Shown here in pieces: positions 10,245-20,503 of a DNA stretch of 64,000 nt. Position numbers and translations under genes: made by a program. The DNA lies in the NCBI GenBank assembly GCA_963733085.1, contig CAVTBY010000010.1, positions 744,001-808,000 of the forward strand, written 5' to 3'. The notes under the pieces are model-generated. The model was given only the letters and a program-made list of their open reading frames with translations. It did not search any database and was not told where the DNA came from. The stretch is from Desertimonas sp963733085. GTDB taxonomy: Bacteria > Actinomycetota > Acidimicrobiia > Acidimicrobiales > Ilumatobacteraceae. Within the stretch, counting starts at the first letter, position 1, and each line of letters opens with the position of its first letter.

Positions 10245-11078
10245 CTATGTGACCGGCCGCAGGCTCCTAGGCTCGACGCTCGTCGATGAGCTGCCTCCGG
10301 TGTCGGCGTCCTCGTCGACTGGAACGGCGCCGACCTCCAGCGTCGAGATCCCCACGAGTTGGGCGAAGTTGCCGCCGAGCTGGGCGACCCACCAGGCGTC
10401 GCCGTAACGGACCACGCTGAAGAAGGCGAAGAACTCGCGCCCGCCGACGGTGAAGCGGACGACGAGGTCGGTCATCTCGTCGGCGCCGAGAATCCCGCTG
10501 AGTTCGTCGAGGTTGGTCTGGTTTTGCTCGGACTCGTAATCCTCGGCAGCTTCCGCATCAACCTCCGCGAGGGGAACAAACGTGAACGACGCAGCCTCCG
10601 ACGTGTCGAGAGCGGCGGCTGCCGCGGCGAGGTGGTTATAGAACTCCTCGAGCTCGGCCGGGTCAGTGAGGCTGACTCCCTCGGTCGGCTCGAGGTCAGG
10701 ATCGACGAGTCGAAGCGCCTGGAAGAGAACCTGATGGAAGACGGTGTCGTGTCGTTGCTCGACCGCCAACGCTTCCGTGAACAGTGAGTCCGGGGGGAGG
10801 TACAGCGGCATCGCTCCCAATTGGTAGATCTGGATTCGCTCGAGGTAGGCACGCATGTCGAAATTGTCGACGTAGGTCTCGATTGCGAAGCTGCTCACCA
10901 TCGCGTCGAGATCGGCCGCCGCGAGCCCGTCCATGTACGTCGTCACCGCATCCTCCGGCGACGCGGCCCCCGGACCTTCGTAGGTCGGCGTGCCACTCGT
11001 CGCCGCGACGCTCGGTGCAACCGAAAGGGTGACGGCGAGCGCGGCCAGGCTCGCTCGCAGAACTCTCGGCACCGACAT
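10245..11078 (-). CDS. Exported protein, nuclear-transport-factor-2-like fold possible
   Basis: 277 residues from ATG 11078; ATG 11111 is an alternative. The N-terminus MSVPRVLRASLAALAVTLSVAPSVAAT is a clear Sec signal peptide with an Ala-x-Ala type cleavage site. The mature part begins with a helix EDAVTTYMDGLAAADLDAMVSSFAIETY and ends with a beta segment LVVRFTVGGREFFAFFSVVRYGDAWWVAQLGG, an arrangement like NTF2/limiting-dose scaffolds. The last 25 residues are Asp/Ser/Thr-rich. No catalytic motif is seen, so it is probably a secreted or wall-associated protein of unknown function. Confidence 0.6.
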   Translation of the reverse strand: MSVPRVLRASLAALAVTLSVAPSVAATSGTPTYEGPGAASPEDAVTTYMDGLAAADLDAMVSSFAIETYVDNFDMRAYLERIQIYQLGAMPLYLPPDSLFTEALAVEQRHDTVFHQVLFQALRLVDPDLEPTEGVSLTDPAELEEFYNHLAAAAAALDTSEAASFTFVPLAEVDAEAAEDYESEQNQTNLDELSGILGADEMTDLVVRFTVGGREFFAFFSVVRYGDAWWVAQLGGNFAQLVGISTLEVGAVPVDEDADTGGSSSTSVEPRSLRPVT

Positions 11079-11164
11079 CGCAGAACACCTCCATCGCAGA
11101 CTGCCCGGCATGATGGCACACGCGACACGGCGAGCAACTTCACCGACTCATTAGTGTTCGACCG

Positions 11165-11872
11165 ATGCCGATCCACCTGCGCGCCGAACGCGGCGACTAC
11201 GCGGCAGCGGTGCTGTGTCCCGGCGACCCACGGCGGGCGACGTACATTGCCGAGACATTCTTCGCCGATGCCAAGGTGGTCAACGAGGAGCGCGGAATGG
11301 TCGGCTACACCGGAACGTTCGAGGGGTCGCCGATCAGCGTGCAGTCGACGGGGATGGGCTGCCCGAGCGCTGGAATCGTGTACGAGGAGCTGATCCAACT
11401 CGGTGCGACTCGCCTGCTTCGGGTCGGGACGTGTGGCGCCATCGGGGCAGGAATGGCGATGGCGGACGTCGTGATCGGCGTGACCGCGTCGGCGGTCGAC
11501 ACCACCGCACTGCAGTACGCCGGCATGGAGGGGTACGCGCCGGCGGCGACGTTCACCCTCGCCGAGACGGCGGCACGCCTGGCCCGCGAGAGTGGCGCCC
11601 GCGTGCACACCGGCCCAATCATCACCTCGGCGTTGTTCTACGACCCGGATGCGGACAACATCGCGCGCTGGAAACGCACTGGACACCTTGCCATCGAGAT
11701 GGAGGCGGCGATGCTCTACACCATCGCCGCCGTGAAGGGAGTGGAGGCGCTGGCGATGATGACTGTCAGCGATCTCGTCACCGAGAAGGAGTCGACGCGC
11801 ATCTCCGACGACGAGCTCAAGCGCGGGGTCGACGACATGATGCGTATCGCCTGCCGCGTCGCCGTGTCCTGA
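11165..11872 (+). CDS. deoD: Purine nucleoside phosphorylase, DeoD type
   Basis: 235 residues, the normal DeoD length. It begins MPIHLRAERGDYAAAVLCPGDPRRATYIAE, close to the DeoD N-terminus with the phosphate-binding GDPxR motif. RVGTCGAI forms the second phosphate loop. AIEMEAAMLYTIAAVKGVEALAMMTVSDLV contains the ribose-binding Met-Glu pair and the Ser-Asp of the base site. It splits purine nucleosides with phosphate to free base and ribose-1-phosphate for salvage. The alpha/beta hydrolase follows within 5 bp and could be co-transcribed. Confidence 0.85.
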   Translation: MPIHLRAERGDYAAAVLCPGDPRRATYIAETFFADAKVVNEERGMVGYTGTFEGSPISVQSTGMGCPSAGIVYEELIQLGATRLLRVGTCGAIGAGMAMADVVIGVTASAVDTTALQYAGMEGYAPAATFTLAETAARLARESGARVHTGPIITSALFYDPDADNIARWKRTGHLAIEMEAAMLYTIAAVKGVEALAMMTVSDLVTEKESTRISDDELKRGVDDMMRIACRVAVS

Positions 11873-11876
11873 CGCC

Positions 11877-12691
11877 GTGCCACGACAGCCCGTTGCTCCG
11901 CTGGACCCTGGGTGGGTGATCGTCGACGACTTGCCGATGTTCCACCGGCATCACACCGACGCTGGACACCGACGCGCCGAACATCGTCCACGTCCACGGC
12001 TTCGGGATCTCCGGCACGTACCTCGAACCAACGGCGGCACTGCTCGCCCACCGCTACCGCACGTTCGTCCCCGACCTCCCCGGGATGGGGCGCAGTCACC
12101 GGCCGGCCAGAACGCTCGACGTCCCTGGCCTTGCCCACGCCCTGATCGGATATCTCGACGCTGTCGGCGTGGAGCGGGCCACGTTCGTCGGCAACTCGCT
12201 CGGCTGCCCGACGATCGTCGAGGTTGCCGCGACGCATCCAGACCGCATCGAGCGGACCGTGCTCGTATCTCCGGCCGGCGGGCCGAACAACCAGCCACTT
12301 GCTCCGCGCGCTCCGCCAGATGGCCACCGATGGGCTGCGCGAACCGATCTCGATGTTGCCGATCGCCGTTCGCGATTACCTCCGCTTCGGCGTCGTTCAG
12401 AGCATCTCCCTGTTCCGGGCGATGACTCGCTATCCGACGCTCGAACGGATCCACCACCTGACGATGCCGACGCTCGCCATCGCCGGTGAGCGCGATCCAC
12501 TGGTGCGCATCGATCGGGTACGCGTGCTCTCCGAGCTGCCCCACGTCCAGGCGGTGAAAGTGCCGGGCGCCCATGCCCTCAACTTCAGCTCCCCGGAGAT
12601 GGTCGCCGCGCTCATCGACGCCCACATCACCGGTGCGCCGCTGACGGCGCCGACCGGCCCGCTCAGCGAGGTCGAAGTCCTCGACACCTGA
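11877..12691 (+). CDS. Alpha/beta hydrolase (two frameshifts)
   Basis: Three reading frames together make one hydrolase. VPRQPVAPLDPGWVIVDDLPMFHR starts at GTG 11877. NIVHVHGFGISGTYLEPTAALL...VERATFVGNSLGCPTIVEVAA follows with the oxyanion loop HGFG and the nucleophile elbow GNSLG. LLRALRQMATDG...TLAIAGERDPLVRI...VPGAHALNFSSPEMVAALI then supplies the Asp and the His. Shifts lie near 11950 and 12295, and both fit one inserted base (the second in a TT run). The catalytic triad would be complete if repaired. It could be a pseudogene, but the pattern across the window favours sequence error. Substrate unknown. Confidence 0.75.
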
Positions 12692-12736
12692 GAGGCGCGG
12701 TCAACGCCAGATTGGCAAGGGTTAGCGTGCGCGCCA

Positions 12737-14119
12737 ATGAAGCGGACGATTGCCGGCCGCTACGAGATCGGGGTCAGACTCGGCAGCGGGGCGATGGCTG
12801 ACGTGTTCGCCGCCTACGACCTTCGCCTTCATCGCGAGCTTGCGGTCAAACTCGTGCCCGAACAGGGGATCACCGAAATCGCCCGGACGCGCTTCGTTCG
12901 AGAGGCCCGCGCGGCGGCACGTATTGCTCACCCAAACGCGGTCGCTGTCTACGACGCCGGGAACGCCGACGGATTCCTCTACCTCGCGATGGAGCGCGTC
13001 GAGGGCCGCACACTCGCCGACCGACTCGCCCACGGCGGCCCGATCTCCGTACCGGAAGCAGCTTCGATCGCCGGCGCCGTGCTCGATGCACTCGGTGCCG
13101 CCCACACGGCGGGCGTCGTCCACCGCGACGTCAAGCCGGCGAACATCATCGTCGGACCTGCCGGAGTAAAACTCGTCGACTTCGGCATCGCGACAGTGGT
13201 GGGCGATGCAGCGAGCAATCTGACGGCTGCCGGCGATGTGGTCGGGACTCCGAAGTACCTCGCCCCGGAACAGATCGCCGGACAGCGAGCGACGCCGGAG
13301 ACCGACCTCTATGCCACCGGCGTGGTGCTGTTCGAGATGCTCACCGGGGTGACGCCGTTCGACCGTGGCACGCCGGTGGCGACGGCCCTCGCCCACCGTG
13401 ACGAGCCTGCCCCGGACGTGCGCACACTCATGCCGGATGTCCCGCCGCGCGTCGCCGCCGTGATCCGGACCGCGTTGCAGAAGCGACCCGCCGATCGATA
13501 TCGCTCGGCGGCGGCGATGGGGCGTGCGCTCGCCCCGGCTGCGGCGGCGGACTACGCAGGCGACACCGTCGCGTTTGCCGCCCCGGGCGCGATCGCCTCT
13601 ACGCAGCGTGGCCCTCGAGCGTGGTGGTTGGTGACGGCAGCGGTCGTGGCCATCGCCGGCGCGGTGGCGGCCGTCGCCGTGGTCACTGACGGCGACGATC
13701 CTGATGCAGCCGCGACGTCGGTGCCCGCCGCCCCTGCCCCATCGAGCAGCCCGGCACCGACAGCGGCATCGACCACGACTTCTACGACGACGACGACGAT
13801 GGTGACGACGATGGTGACGACTGTTCCGGTTGCCGCGATCACGCCGGAGTCGCCGGCCTCGGTCGAGCAGTTGATCGCCGTCTTCTCCGCCGACCCCGCC
13901 CGTTACGGCCTGGCCACGCCCGAGGTGATCGACCGCCTGGGCGAGATCGACAACCGTGGCCGAAGATCACGCGAGCGCGCCGCCGAGTTGCTCGATGCCG
14001 CTCACACCTGGACGGAGGAGGATCAGCTCAGCGATGAGGCGATCGGGCTCCTCGAACCCGTGCTCGCGCCGCTCGTGGGTGACGGAGACGACGACGAAGG
14101 CGACGACGAGGACGACTGA
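12737..14119 (+). CDS. Membrane-anchored Ser/Thr protein kinase (Hanks type)
   Basis: 460 residues. The kinase domain covers about 8-265: Gly loop LGSGAMADV, Lys38 in LAVKLV, HRDVKPANI at 129-137, DFG at 148-150, and a TPKYLAPE activation-segment end at 171-178. One transmembrane helix lies at about 296-316. The external part has a Thr/Ser/Pro-rich stretch followed by a helical domain (SPASVEQLIAVFSADPARYGLATPEVIDRL...) and ends in a run of Asp/Glu. There are no PASTA repeats, so it is not a typical PknB. It probably senses an envelope or environmental cue and phosphorylates cytoplasmic targets. Confidence 0.9.
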   Translation: MKRTIAGRYEIGVRLGSGAMADVFAAYDLRLHRELAVKLVPEQGITEIARTRFVREARAAARIAHPNAVAVYDAGNADGFLYLAMERVEGRTLADRLAHGGPISVPEAASIAGAVLDALGAAHTAGVVHRDVKPANIIVGPAGVKLVDFGIATVVGDAASNLTAAGDVVGTPKYLAPEQIAGQRATPETDLYATGVVLFEMLTGVTPFDRGTPVATALAHRDEPAPDVRTLMPDVPPRVAAVIRTALQKRPADRYRSAAAMGRALAPAAAADYAGDTVAFAAPGAIASTQRGPRAWWLVTAAVVAIAGAVAAVAVVTDGDDPDAAATSVPAAPAPSSSPAPTAASTTTSTTTTTMVTTMVTTVPVAAITPESPASVEQLIAVFSADPARYGLATPEVIDRLGEIDNRGRRSRERAAELLDAAHTWTEEDQLSDEAIGLLEPVLAPLVGDGDDDEGDDEDD

Positions 14120-14129
14120 GCGCTTCTCG

Positions 14130-15116
14130 TCAGATGAGGGCGAGGGCGGCGACGGCGTCGCGCTCTTCGACGAGCTCGGCGACGGAGGCGTCGATCTTTG
14201 CGCGGCTGTAGTCGTCGATGTCGAGTCCATCGACGACCGTGTAGTCGCCACCCGAGCACGTCACGGGGAAGCTGGAGATGATCCCCTCGGCGACGCCATA
14301 GCTGCCGTCGGACGGGATCCCCATCGACACCCAGTCACCATCCGGTGTGCCCTGCACCCACGACCGGATGTGGTCGACTGCGGCGTTCGCCGCCGAAGCG
14401 GCCGACGAGGCGCCGCGAGCCTCGATGATCGCTGCTCCCCGCTTGGCCACCGTCGGGATGAACACGGTGTCGACCCACTCGTGATCGTCGACTGCCTTGT
14501 ACGCGTTGCGTCCGCCAACCTCGCAGTGAAATAGGTCGGGGTACTGCGTCGTCGAGTGGTTGCCCCAGATCGTCATCCGCTTCACGTCCGTCACAGGGGC
14601 GCCGAGCTTGGCGGCGATCTGGCTGACTGCCCGGTTGTGGTCGAGGCGGGTCATCGCCGTGAAGCACCGCGGGTCGAGGTCGGCGGCATTGCGTTGGGCG
14701 ATGAGGGCGTTGGTGTTGGCCGGGTTGCCGACGACGAGGACCTTGACGTCGCGCTTGGCGCTGCGCGACAACGCCTCGCCCTGCGGCTTGAAGATCCCGC
14801 CGTTGGCCGACAGCAAGTCGGAGCGCTCCATCCCCTGCTTGCGCGGCATCGCCCCGACGAGCAGTGCGATGTCGACGTCGCCGAACGCCGTGTCGGCGTC
14901 GTCGGTACAGACGACCTCGGTGAGCTGCGGGAACGCGCAGTCGTCGAGTTCCATGCGCACGCCTTCGAGGGCAGCGAGGGCCGGCGTGATCTCCAGCAGC
15001 TGCAGGGCAACGGGGGTATCCGGGCCGAGCATCGAGCCGGAAGCGATGCGGAAGAGCAGGCTGTAGCCGATCTGGCCGGCAGCCCCGGTGACGGCGATAC
15101 GCGCGGGTTCACTCAT
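14130..15116 (-). CDS. mdh: Malate dehydrogenase
   Basis: 328 residues, complete. The N-terminus VTGAAGQIGYSLLFRIASGSMLGPDTPVALQLLEI is the dinucleotide fold typical of the actinobacterial and cytosolic-type enzyme. The catalytic loop region has GAMPRKQGMERSDLL; VVGNPANTNALIA and TRLDHNRA carry the substrate Arg and Asp; IWGNHSTTQYPD carries the catalytic His. It interconverts malate and oxaloacetate with NAD(H) in the TCA cycle, complementing sdhCAB and sucCD elsewhere in the window. Convergent with the kinase gene, 10 bp apart. Confidence 0.95.
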   Translation of the reverse strand: MSEPARIAVTGAAGQIGYSLLFRIASGSMLGPDTPVALQLLEITPALAALEGVRMELDDCAFPQLTEVVCTDDADTAFGDVDIALLVGAMPRKQGMERSDLLSANGGIFKPQGEALSRSAKRDVKVLVVGNPANTNALIAQRNAADLDPRCFTAMTRLDHNRAVSQIAAKLGAPVTDVKRMTIWGNHSTTQYPDLFHCEVGGRNAYKAVDDHEWVDTVFIPTVAKRGAAIIEARGASSAASAANAAVDHIRSWVQGTPDGDWVSMGIPSDGSYGVAEGIISSFPVTCSGGDYTVVDGLDIDDYSRAKIDASVAELVEERDAVAALALI

Positions 15117-15139
15117 AGGCCGCCGAGGCTAGGACACGT

Positions 15140-17134
15140 TCAGATGCCAGCCCACTCGGTGATCAACGCCGTGTAGTAATCGGCGCCATCGGCACTGAGG
15201 TGGAAGCCATCGGAAGCGGCGTAGCAGTCGCCAGGACACTCCGGGGCCAGGGTGTCCCACCACCCGGCAGTGACATTGCCGTACTCGGCATCGATGGCGT
15301 TGATCAGCTCGTTGTTGGGGGCCGTCCAATCGCGATCGACCCAGTTCCGCAGCACGATGACCCTGGGGACGTCGGCGAGGAGGTCGAAGAAGTCGCGGGC
15401 GTCATCCTCGTTGATGTTGCCGTTCGTTCCGAGATGGACGACGACAACCTCCGGGGTCTGGCCGCTCGCCTTGATCGCCTGTAGCTGCGGGAGGTAGTCC
15501 CCGAACTGACGGCTTTCCTGGGCGTCGACGGTGAAGCCGGCGGCCTTCAGCGGGCTCGCAGCACCCGCCATCACCGAGTCGCCGATGGCGAGATACGGGC
15601 CGATGGCCTGCGGCGCCGCGGTCGTCGTGGCCGCGGCTGTCGTCGTGGTGGCTGCCGGATCTGCCGCCGCATTGGGAGTCGTCGTCGGCGCAGCAACCGT
15701 CGACGTCGGCTGAGCGTTCGCTACGGTCGTGCTCGACAGAACCGCACCGATGTCGGTGACATCAGCTTCGGCAGCATCGATCGTCGCCTGGACCTCGTTC
15801 TGCTTGAGCGGGGCGGTGAACATGCTCACGGCGGCGAAGCCGAACAGGGCCACGCAGCCGACGGCGCCGGCGGCGATGACCTGGCGCTGTCGCTGGTCGG
15901 TGACGTCACGGGCCCGGTCCCACCACTTGCCGAGTTGCCTGCGGCGGATCGGCATCTCGACGTAGCGGTAGGACAGCTCGGTGATGATGCACGTCAGCAC
16001 CATCGCCCCGACGAACTCGGGGACGGTGAGCTTGGCTCCGGCGGTGCCGCGGATGATCTGGAAGATCGGCCAGTGGTAGAGGTACAGCCCGTACGACCGC
16101 GTGCCGATCCAGTTCAGCGGTTGCGCCCCGAGGAACATCCCCATCTTGGCGCCGCGGTGTGTGACGGCGACGATCACGAGCAACGTGGCGAAGTCGACGG
16201 CGAGGAACCCGCCACGGAACAGCCACGGATCGGCGCGGCCGTCGACCTGCACATGCAGGAACCACGCCAGGGCACCGAGTGCACCGAGGCCGAGCACGGC
16301 GAGGAGGTCGAGCATGGGCCCCTTGTTGCGCATCGGGCCCCGCATCACCGCCACCGGCCGCCAGATCATCGCCAGGGCGGCGCCGAGCAGCAGCCCGGTC
16401 GCCCGCGTGATCGTCGACAGATACAGCGCGTCCATCTTCGAGATCGGATGGCCGCCGATCGACCAGTAAGCCTCCGGCGCCACCTCGGCCGTGCCGATCT
16501 GGCCGGGGTGGAAGAGCAGCGCCGTCACCACGGCGATGAGCACGGCGGCGAGCACGAGCCAGCGGCTGATCTCCGGCAGGCGGCGGCGACCGAGGCGCAT
16601 CAGGGCGAGCATGATCAGCGGCCAGAGCAGGTAGAACTGCTCCTCGACGGCGAGGCTCCAGAGGTGCCGCAGCGGCGCGAAGTCGAGCAGCGCCGTGTAC
16701 CCGGCGCCCGTCCAGATCTGGTACCAGTTGGTCACGTAGGCGACGCCGGCGATGACATCGCCGCGCAGCTTGCCGAGCGTGTCACGCTCGAAGATCGCCG
16801 AGTAGATCATCAGCATCGCCATCATCAAGAACAGCGCGGGGAGCAGCCGGCGGGCCCGGCGCAGCCAGAACTGCTTGAGGTCGATGCGACCCGTCTTCTC
16901 GTGCTCGCCGATGAGCAGCAGCGTGATCAGGTAACCGCTGATCACGAAGAACACCTCGACGCCGATGAACCCGCCCGTTAGCCATCCGTTGTTGGTGTGA
17001 TAGAGGATCACGGCAACGACGGCGAGGGCGCGCATCCCGTCGAGACCCGGGAGATACGGAACGCGGGAGATCGCTTCTCGCGGAGGGTTCCACTCGAGCG
17101 GGCGGGCGCTCAATTCCTGTGTCGCCACCGTCAT
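15140..17134 (-). CDS. Acyltransferase-3 / SGNH O-acyltransferase (OafA-like), copy 1
   Basis: 664 residues from ATG 17134 (17161 is an alternative). The N-terminal two thirds is the acyltransferase-3 membrane domain, beginning VPYLPGLDGMRALAVVAVILYHTNNGWLTGGFIGVEVFFVISGYLIT, with about ten hydrophobic segments and the conserved RRLLPALF and SLAVEEQFYLLWP. An Ala/Thr-rich linker leads to an SGNH domain: block I AIGDSVMAGA, block III HLGTNGNI, block V DGFHLSADG. Such two-domain proteins move acetyl or other acyl groups across the membrane onto surface glycans. It is the close paralogue of the next gene on the same strand. Confidence 0.9.
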   Translation of the reverse strand: MTVATQELSARPLEWNPPREAISRVPYLPGLDGMRALAVVAVILYHTNNGWLTGGFIGVEVFFVISGYLITLLLIGEHEKTGRIDLKQFWLRRARRLLPALFLMMAMLMIYSAIFERDTLGKLRGDVIAGVAYVTNWYQIWTGAGYTALLDFAPLRHLWSLAVEEQFYLLWPLIMLALMRLGRRRLPEISRWLVLAAVLIAVVTALLFHPGQIGTAEVAPEAYWSIGGHPISKMDALYLSTITRATGLLLGAALAMIWRPVAVMRGPMRNKGPMLDLLAVLGLGALGALAWFLHVQVDGRADPWLFRGGFLAVDFATLLVIVAVTHRGAKMGMFLGAQPLNWIGTRSYGLYLYHWPIFQIIRGTAGAKLTVPEFVGAMVLTCIITELSYRYVEMPIRRRQLGKWWDRARDVTDQRQRQVIAAGAVGCVALFGFAAVSMFTAPLKQNEVQATIDAAEADVTDIGAVLSSTTVANAQPTSTVAAPTTTPNAAADPAATTTTAAATTTAAPQAIGPYLAIGDSVMAGAASPLKAAGFTVDAQESRQFGDYLPQLQAIKASGQTPEVVVVHLGTNGNINEDDARDFFDLLADVPRVIVLRNWVDRDWTAPNNELINAIDAEYGNVTAGWWDTLAPECPGDCYAASDGFHLSADGADYYTALITEWAGI

Positions 17135-17204
17135 CGTTCCTGCGTGTCCATCGTCTGCCACAAGCGTGGCAGATCGGAGCGGGCCAGTTCGGCCATCGCC
17201 TCGT

Positions 17205-19585
17205 TCAGATGCCGATCTGGTCGAAGATCAGCTGGGCATAGTACTGGCGACCGTCCGGTGGCAGATGGATGCCGTCGTCGTACAGACAGTCACCGGGGCA
17301 GCTGCCGACGGCGGTGTTCCAGTCGATGAGCTGGACGTTCGCGTACCGCGACGGGAGCGATGCGATCAGCTCGTTGTTGTTCCGGTGTACCCACGTTCGG
17401 CATGCACGTTGAGCACGACGACTCTTGGGACGTTGCGGAGGGCCTCGAAGAACGCCGTCATCGTCGACTCGCTGAATGGGCCGTTGGTGCCGAGGTGGAC
17501 GACGACGACGTCGCCGAGGCGGTCCTCGGCGGCGAGTGTCTGCACCGTCGGCACGTAGTCGATCATCTGGCGGCTGACGGCGGCGTCGACGATCACACCG
17601 CGGGCAGCCAAGTTCTCGGCGGCGCCGAGCATGACCGAGTCGCCGATCGCGACGACGACCGGGGGTCGGGCGGTCGTTGTCGGCGCCTGGGTCGTCGTCG
17701 GCACGGTGGCAGCGACGGTTGTCGTCGGAGCCAGGGTTGTCGTCGGAGCTGCCGTTGTCGTCGGAGCTGCCGTAGTGGTCGTCGGCCGTTCGCTGGTCGT
17801 CGGGGCATCGGTGGTCGTCGAGGCATCGGTGGTCGGCGGCGGGTCGGTGTCAGGTGGCGACTCCGTTGTCGCCGTTGCCGTCGTCGCCACCTCGGTCGTC
17901 GCCACGTCGTCAGCCGCGGCGATGACGCGGCGTTCGGACAACGGCGGCGCTCCGGGGGTGATGTACAACGGAGGCTCGGTCGTCGGAGCGTCGGTTGACT
18001 CGACGGGCAGCGTCGTCTCCACCGCCAGCGTCGTCTCCACCGCCTGCGTCGTCTCCACCGCCTGCGTCGTCTCCACCGCCTGCGTCGTCGCCACGAACTC
18101 AGTGCTCGCGATCGGCTCGGTCGTGTCCACGACCGCCGTCGTGGCGACGACCTCGGTGGACTGGACAGGCGGTGGCACCGTTGGCAACGGCGCCTCGGCG
18201 AGATCGACCACGGCGTCACGGCCCTGCTGCAGCGACTGCTCGATGTCGGTCGGTTCCAACTCGGCGGTGACCATGCTGGCGCTGGCAAACCCGACGAGAA
18301 CGATGCTCCCGGCCATCCCGAAGCCGATCGCCCGGCGCCCGATCGGGCCGGCGCGACGGCCCAGACGGACGATGATCGGACCGATCCGACGGCGGCGGAT
18401 CGGCATCTCGAAGAGACGATACGACGCCTCGGTGACGAGCGCCGTGGCGACCATCGCCAACGCGAACTGGCGGAAGTCGAGCGGCGTACCGGCCACGCCA
18501 CGGATCATCTGGAAGATCGGCCAGTGGAACAGATACATCCCGTACGACCGAGTTCCGATCCACAACAACACCGGCATGCCGAGGATGCGACCGGCGAACG
18601 AGCGGCGATGCGACACGGCGGCGATCAGCAGCATCGCGGCGAGATCGACGGCGAGGAATCCACCGCGGAACAGCAACGGGTCGGGACCAGCATCGGTGAC
18701 GATGTGCAGGCGCCACGCCAGCACCAGCAGCGAGCCGATCCCGATCAGCGCCAGACCGTCCAAGGCCCTTCCCTTGCTGCGGAGCGGGCCCCGCATGACG
18801 GCCACCGGTCGCCACAACATCGCCAGGGCGGCGCCGACGAGGAGGCCGGTCGACCGGGTGATGGTCGACAGATAGAGGGTGTCGGCTTTGGCGATGGGGT
18901 GCCCGCCGACTTGCCAGAAGGCGTCGGGTGTCGTCACCGGATCGATCGCCCTGGTGGGCTCGAACAGCAAGCCGACGGCGACGCTGATCGCCACGGCGGC
19001 CAGCAATAGCCAGCGGCTGTACGAGGGCAGACGCCCCTTGCCGACGCGGATCAGGGCGATCATCACGATCGGCCAGATCAGGTAGAACTGCTCCTCCACG
19101 GCGAGGCTCCACAGGTGCCGGAGCGGCGCGAACTGCCCCTCAGCTGTGTAGCCCTGGCCGACCCAGATCTGGAACCAGTTGGACACGTAGGTGAGGGCGG
19201 CGAGGACGTCGCCGCGCAGGCGTCCGAGCTCCTCGCGCTTGAACAGCGCGGCGTAGACCACGACCATCGCCAGCGTGAGAAACAACGCCGGCAGCAGGCG
19301 GCGGGCCCGCCGCAAATAGAACTGCCCAAGGCTGACCCGACCCGTGCGCTCGTGTTCGCCGATCAGCAGCAGGGTGATCAGGTAGCCGCTGATCACGAAG
19401 AACACCTCGACGCCGATGAAACCACCGGGCAACCACGAGCTGTTGGCGTGGTACACCATCACGGCGATCACCGACAGGGCGCGCAACCCGTCGAGCCCGC
19501 GAAGGTACGGCACGCTGGAGAGGTTGCGGCGGCGCCGCCGGCTCGTCGCCCACCCTCGGCGAGCGATCCCGTCCGCCACTGCCAC
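17205..19585 (-). CDS. Acyltransferase-3 / SGNH O-acyltransferase, copy 2 (frameshift near 17388)
   Basis: About 790 residues if repaired. The acyltransferase-3 domain (VPYLRGLDGLRALSVIAVMVYHANSSWLPGGFIGVEVFF) closely follows copy 1. The linker is much longer (about 200 residues), Thr/Val/Pro-rich, and contains 18-bp tandem repeats. The SGNH domain has AIGDSVMLGA and HLGTNGPF. Its C-terminus continues in another frame as WVHRNNNELIASLPSR...DGIHLPPDG and stops at 17205, so one base seems missing near 17388. The GTG start at 19585 shares its G with the metF TAG stop. It likely modifies a surface polysaccharide. Confidence 0.85.
18009..18095. repeat. 18-bp tandem repeat in the acyltransferase linker
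   Basis: Four full copies and one partial copy of TGCGTCGTCTCCACCGCC (first base A or T), encoding the six-residue unit AVETTQ on the minus strand. It lies in the extracytoplasmic linker of copy 2. A second, shorter set (GTTGTCGTCGGAGCTGCC) is near 17710-17775. Such in-frame repeats are prone to slippage and so to length variation between strains. Confidence 0.8.
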
Positions 19586-20442
19586 TACGACACTCCGAGG
19601 CCGAGGTTGGTAGCGATCTCACGAGTCGCCGTCGAGCGGTTCATCGTGTAGAAGTGCAACCCCGGGGCGCCTTTCTCGAGCAGTTCCGCGCACAGCGTTG
19701 ACGCGATCTCGACGCCGACGCGGCGAACGTCGGCAGGATCATCGAAACGGCTGACCGCGTCGACCACGAACGCGGGAACGTCGGCGCCACTGAGCTGAGC
19801 CATTCTGGCGATCTGCTTGAGGTTGGTGATCGGCATGATCCCCGGGATCACCGGCTTGTCGACGCCGAGGTCGGCGAGCTCGGCGACGAGACGCACGTAG
19901 TGCTCGGCCTCGAAGAAGAACTGGGTGATCGCGAAGTCGGCCCGAGCCAGCTTGGCAGCGAGGTGACGGCGGTCGGTCTCCCGGTCGGGGGACTTCGGGT
20001 GGACCTCGGGGTGAGCGGCGACGCCGATCGAGAAGGTCCCGGACTCGGCGACGTGGTCCAACAGGTCGGCGGCGTAGGTGTAGTCGCTCGGCCGCGGCGC
20101 TGCGTCGGCGGGTGGGTCGCCGCCGAGGGCGAGGATGTTCTCGATCCCGGCGGTGGCGTATTCGGCGAGGATCTCGTCGATCTCGGCGCGGACGTGGCAC
20201 TGGCAGGTGAGGTGGGCCATCGGCGTGATCGCCGTCTCCTTGGCCACCCAGATGACGACGTTGCGCGTCCGTTCCCGGGTCGACCCACCGGCGCCATAGG
20301 TGACAGACACGAAACTCGGCTGCAACGGCTCGAGCTCGGCGATCGTGTGCCCGAGGGTGAGCTGGCTGGCGTCGTCTTTGGGTGGGAAGAACTCGAACGA
20401 AACCGTCCGCCCCGCGGCGAGGAGGTCCGCGATTCGCGCCAT
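19585..20442 (-). CDS. metF: 5,10-methylenetetrahydrofolate reductase
   Basis: 285 residues, standard MetF length. It begins with the family phrase VSFEFFPPKDDAS, which carries the catalytic Glu, and continues with FVSVTYGAGGSTRERT, HLTCQCHVRAEIDEIL, NILALGGDPP, FAITQFFFEAEHYVRLV and PVIPGIMPITNL. It uses FAD to reduce methylene-THF to methyl-THF for methionine synthesis. The stop codon overlaps the start of the acyltransferase by one base, so the two may be co-transcribed although their functions look unrelated. Confidence 0.95.
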   Translation of the reverse strand: MARIADLLAAGRTVSFEFFPPKDDASQLTLGHTIAELEPLQPSFVSVTYGAGGSTRERTRNVVIWVAKETAITPMAHLTCQCHVRAEIDEILAEYATAGIENILALGGDPPADAAPRPSDYTYAADLLDHVAESGTFSIGVAAHPEVHPKSPDRETDRRHLAAKLARADFAITQFFFEAEHYVRLVAELADLGVDKPVIPGIMPITNLKQIARMAQLSGADVPAFVVDAVSRFDDPADVRRVGVEIASTLCAELLEKGAPGLHFYTMNRSTATREIATNLGLGVS

Positions 20443-20503
20443 CCAGAGATGTTACCGATTGATGACAACCAGCTCCGAGCGCGGGAGGCGGAAACCCCGG
20501 CCG

